From assembly GCA_947460915.1 (NCBI GenBank), contig CANHKJ010000118.1, positions 1 to 8,620 of the forward strand: a stretch of 8,620 bases of DNA, written 5' to 3'. Of the stretch, positions 7,118-8,620 are shown one piece after another; positions within the stretch are counted from its first letter, which is position 1; each line of letters starts with the position of its first letter. Under the pieces are notes generated by a model. That model was not told where the DNA came from. It did not search any database and saw nothing but the letters and a program-made list of their open reading frames with translations. Both the position numbers and the translations under genes were made by a program. The DNA comes from Verrucomicrobiia bacterium. GTDB taxonomy: Bacteria; Verrucomicrobiota; Verrucomicrobiia; Verrucomicrobiales; Akkermansiaceae.

Positions 7118-7146
7118 ATCATAACAGCATTGCAATTTCGCGACAA
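7118..7146 (-). promoter_or_regulatory. Candidate promoter of the DUF2891 gene
   Basis: Read on the minus strand, TTGTCG (7146-7141) and TATGAT (7123-7118) are separated by exactly 17 bases. The -10 box matches five of six consensus bases and the -35 box four. Transcription would start near 7111, on the A of the ATG, giving a leaderless mRNA. It lies within the 53-base gap shared with the divergent HIT gene. Confidence 0.5.
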
Positions 7147-7164
7147 TGATCAATTCTAGACGGC

Positions 7165-7587
7165 ATGAGTTCACACTTCGTTCTTCATGATCGTCTCGCC
7201 AATGGTTGCGCAGATCTCGGCACCCATGGCATCTGTCGCGTGTTGCTAAAAAACAACGCTCATTTCTTATGGGTCTTGCTGGTGCCAGAAGTCGGAGACG
7301 AAGTGACCGAATTGCATCACCTCGACGAAGATCAATACGCTTCCGTCTGCCACAGCATGCGTGTCTTTTCGCAATGGATGGAACAACAACAGGGCGTAGA
7401 AAAAGTCAATGTCGCGGCAATTGGCAATCAAGTTCGGCAATTGCACATCCACATCGTCGGACGCCACAGCAACGACGTCGCCTGGCCCGGCGTAATCTGG
7501 GCCTGCTCGGAAAAACAGCCATACGAAGAATCGCATTTTCAGGAAACCCAAGAAGCATTGAAAGCAATATGGAGAAGGGATTTGTAA
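7165..7587 (+). CDS. HIT family protein (histidine triad nucleotide hydrolase-like)
   Basis: HIT proteins hydrolyse or transfer nucleoside monophosphate groups from substrates such as dinucleoside polyphosphates; the substrate here is unknown. The 140-aa protein is one HIT domain. The active-site segment is QLHIHIVGRH (92-101): H94 fits the nucleophilic middle histidine and H96 the third, while the first triad position is Q92. This Gln form, together with VNVAAIGNQV before it and DVAWPGVIW after it, is typical of a HIT subfamily I recall as common in bacteria, so the loss of the first His is probably not inactivating. The start ATG at 7165 fits the family's short N-terminus (FVLHDRLANGCADLG). 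The last codons, TGG AGA AGG GAT TTG TAA, are made by a REP-like hairpin that also supplies the stop codon, so the C-terminus WRRDL is element-derived. It is divergent from the DUF2891 gene. Confidence 0.9.
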   Translation: MSSHFVLHDRLANGCADLGTHGICRVLLKNNAHFLWVLLVPEVGDEVTELHHLDEDQYASVCHSMRVFSQWMEQQQGVEKVNVAAIGNQVRQLHIHIVGRHSNDVAWPGVIWACSEKQPYEESHFQETQEALKAIWRRDL

Positions 7588-7593
7588 TCCCTT
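7571..7593 (+). repeat. REP-like hairpin 1 (contains HIT gene stop)
   Basis: A GGAG tetranucleotide is followed by perfect 8-bp arms AAGGGATT and AATCCCTT around the loop TGT. It is identical over all 23 bases to copy 4 read on the other strand. The HIT stop codon TAA (7585-7587) lies in the loop and right arm. The hairpin could also act in transcript termination or mRNA 3'-end protection. Confidence 0.8.
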
Positions 7594-7622
7594 ATTGTAT
7601 CAACCCAAAAAAATTCCAAATT

Positions 7623-7645
7623 AAGAGATTGGAAATCCTTTCTCA
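7623..7645 (-). repeat. Degenerate REP-like hairpin 2
   Basis: Read on the minus strand this begins TGAG and matches copy 1 at 18 of 23 bases, with the central GGATTT and AATC kept. The arms no longer pair perfectly (two mismatched positions). It lies just upstream of the RAYT start codon and faces copy 1. It is the weakest of the four copies. Confidence 0.5.
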
Positions 7646-7650
7646 TTATT

Positions 7651-8277
7651 ATGTTCCTCGACCCTAACAAAATAATAGATCGGCATCGCGTCAATCTGCC
7701 GCATTGGCAACAAGGGGAAACATGGATTTTTGTGACCTGGCGTCTTGCTGATTCACTGCCAAAAGCCGTAGTCGAAAAGCTCGCTCAAAAGCGCTTGCTA
7801 TGGGAGAAACAGCATCCTCTTCCCTGGTCGGAAGAAGAACAAAAAGAACACAACCGAAAATTCACCTTAGGCTTCGAAGCTTTACTGGATGACGCTCACG
7901 GGGAATGTCTTTTCTCTGAGGAAAACAACCGAGCAATTGTCTCATCCGCGTTGTTTCATTTTCATGGGGACCGATATGTGTTGGAATCGTTTGTGATCAT
8001 GCCAAACCATGTGCATGTGCTTTTTCAACCGCTTGGCGAACATCGCTTAGTGGATATTATGCAATCGTGGAAACGTTTCACAGCTCGTGAGATCAATAAA
8101 CAGCGCGGCAAATCAGGCAGTCTATGGCAGAGAGAATATTGGGATCGACTTATCAGAACGCAAAGACAATTTGATTGGACGAAGAACTATATCATGAAAA
8201 ATCCCGAACGATTGTTGTACGGAACATTCTCCCTATGGAGCAGGGATTTACAATCCCTGTCGCAACCAAAGCCATGA
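7651..8277 (+). CDS. REP-associated tyrosine transposase (RAYT), IS200/Y1-like
   Basis: This is a single-strand DNA endonuclease/transposase of the HUH (Y1) class. RAYTs recognise REP hairpins and are thought to spread them in the genome. The 208-aa protein has the HUH motif in VIMPNHVHVLF (H120, H122), the downstream block SLWQREYWDRLIR (157-169), and KNYIMKNP, where Y180 aligns with the catalytic tyrosine Y115 of E. coli TnpA-REP (alignment by eye from memory). The N-terminal LPHWQQGETWIFVTWRLADSLP is the first strand of the fold. The domain appears complete, so the enzyme may be active. The ATG at 7651 follows a degenerate REP-like copy and has no Shine-Dalgarno sequence. Codons 196-203 (LWSRDLQSL) lie on REP-like copy 3, so the extreme C-terminus is encoded by the element itself. 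The gene stands alone between the HIT gene and the sulfatase gene. Confidence 0.9.
   Translation: MFLDPNKIIDRHRVNLPHWQQGETWIFVTWRLADSLPKAVVEKLAQKRLLWEKQHPLPWSEEEQKEHNRKFTLGFEALLDDAHGECLFSEENNRAIVSSALFHFHGDRYVLESFVIMPNHVHVLFQPLGEHRLVDIMQSWKRFTAREINKQRGKSGSLWQREYWDRLIRTQRQFDWTKNYIMKNPERLLYGTFSLWSRDLQSLSQPKP
8237..8259 (+). repeat. REP-like hairpin 3 (inside RAYT coding tail)
   Basis: GGAG is followed by perfect 8-bp arms CAGGGATT and AATCCCTG around the loop TAC. Compared with copy 1 the outermost base pair has changed on both sides (A-T to C-G) and the loop differs, so pairing was kept by a double change. It encodes residues near the RAYT C-terminus. Confidence 0.8.
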
Positions 8278-8290
8278 CTTTCTGTGGCTT
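8269..8290 (+). repeat. Small hairpin at the RAYT stop codon
   Basis: AAGCCA (8269-8274) pairs with TGGCTT (8285-8290) around a ten-base loop that starts with the TGA stop. It lies in the gap between REP-like copies 3 and 4. There is no T run, so intrinsic termination is uncertain; it may simply be part of the paired-REP structure. Confidence 0.35.
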
Positions 8291-8303
8291 CTCACGATGA
8301 AAA

Positions 8304-8326
8304 AAGGGATTACAAATCCCTTCTCC
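8304..8326 (-). repeat. REP-like hairpin 4 (next to sulfatase stop)
   Basis: Read on the minus strand, GGAG is followed by 8-bp arms AAGGGATT and AATCCCTT with loop TGT, exactly as in copy 1. The ten bases before it also agree with those before copy 1 at eight positions. It starts directly after the TAA stop of the sulfatase gene (8329-8327 on the minus strand). Confidence 0.8.
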
Positions 8327-8620
8327 TTATTGTTTTTCGTAGAGCTCACGAAAGGCGTTGATTTTGGGCGCGGCGCGATAGGCGGATTCGTTGACGAAGG
8401 ATTTATCTAACAAATTCCACCATGCATCGTAGGATTTTCGCAAGCGTTGTGCGATCTCGGGATGTTCTTGAATGATGTTGTACTTTTGGGCCAAATCATT
8501 TTGCAAATCGTAGAGTTCACGATTGTTGACGAGGCTGTAGCGCTGATCTCGCACGGCACAGGTTTCATACTTATGGAGATTGGGATCGGATCCATTCGGC
8601 CAGCGGCCGACGTGGGTAAA
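8327..8620 (-). CDS. Sulfatase (arylsulfatase A-like), C-terminal part only
   Basis: The frame is open from the right edge of the window to the TAA at 8329-8327, giving the last 97 residues. They match the C-terminal subdomain of A-type sulfatases, which hydrolyse sulfate esters: GRWPNGSDPNLHKYETCAVR, then RYSLVNNRELYDLQNDLAQKYNI, then HPEIAQRLRKSYDAWW. The NREL-YDL-ND block is the strong family mark near the end of these enzymes. The formylglycine motif (CxPxR) and metal site lie upstream, off the window, so activity and substrate cannot be judged. The closing FRELYEKQ looks like a natural family end, so the REP-like copy that follows has not truncated it. Such enzymes are often exported and used on sulfated polysaccharides. 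A GTG at 8554 is internal, not the start. Confidence 0.88.
   Translation of the reverse strand, partial: FTHVGRWPNGSDPNLHKYETCAVRDQRYSLVNNRELYDLQNDLAQKYNIIQEHPEIAQRLRKSYDAWWNLLDKSFVNESAYRAAPKINAFRELYEKQ

Larger units (their letters stand above)
7571..8326. mobile_element. RAYT gene with flanking paired REP-like hairpins
   Basis: The unit consists of a REP-associated tyrosine transposase gene with an inverted pair of REP-like elements on each side: left pair 7571-7593 (+) and 7623-7645 (-), right pair 8237-8259 (+) and 8304-8326 (-). The two members face each other with gaps of 29 and 44 bases, as in the REPIN or BIME units described around RAYT genes in Pseudomonas and E. coli. No long terminal inverted repeats and no target-site duplication are visible, so this is not a classic insertion sequence. 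Confidence 0.72.

Noticed and set aside
7112..7174. Upstream extension of the DUF2891 gene to the ATG at 7174.
   Set aside because: It would overlap the divergent HIT start, place 21 unrelated residues before the signal peptide, and run through the candidate promoter.
7614..7634. TTCCAA/TTGGAA hairpin upstream of the RAYT start as a separate control element.
   Set aside because: It overlaps the degenerate REP-like copy at 7623-7645, which explains the sequence better.

Overview
The window looks like chromosomal DNA of a bacterium of the Planctomycetes-Verrucomicrobia-Chlamydiae type, most likely Verrucomicrobia. This is inferred from gene content: a sugar porter with a large periplasmic insert, an A-type sulfatase, a DUF2891 protein, a REP-associated tyrosine transposase of the long form, and a near absence of Shine-Dalgarno sequences. 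No marker gene proves it. The standard genetic code fits: TGA and TAA end clearly complete genes.

Layout, left to right. Bases 1-1599 hold the 3' part of a sugar-porter-family MFS transporter, closed by a strong rho-independent terminator (1622-1659). After an inverted repeat and a promoter-like pair comes a secreted protein of unknown function (1794-2672), then a secreted Amidase_3 N-acetylmuramoyl-L-alanine amidase (2748-3353). Two bases after the amidase stop lies a small zinc-ribbon plus membrane-anchor gene that carries two in-frame stop codons (3356-3646). thrB (3748-4710) and thrC (4717-6027) follow as a tight pair and carry out the last two steps of threonine synthesis; no thrA is visible. 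On the minus strand a DUF2891 protein with a signal peptide (7111-6002) runs convergently into the end of thrC with a 26-bp overlap. A HIT-family protein is divergent from it (7165-7587).

The right end holds the main accessory element: a RAYT-type HUH transposase gene (7651-8277). It is bracketed on each side by a pair of oppositely oriented REP-like hairpins preceded by a GGAG or TGAG tetranucleotide. Two of the four are identical over 23 bp. One hairpin contains the stop codon of the HIT gene, one forms part of the RAYT coding tail, and one abuts the stop codon of a 3'-partial sulfatase gene on the minus strand (8620-8327).

The items most worth following are the RAYT/REP arrangement, the doubly interrupted zinc-ribbon gene, the periplasmic insert of the transporter, and -10-like boxes placed 6-9 nt before three start codons, which suggests leaderless mRNAs. 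Apart from the RAYT/REP unit, which belongs to a known class, I see no complete new multi-gene system.
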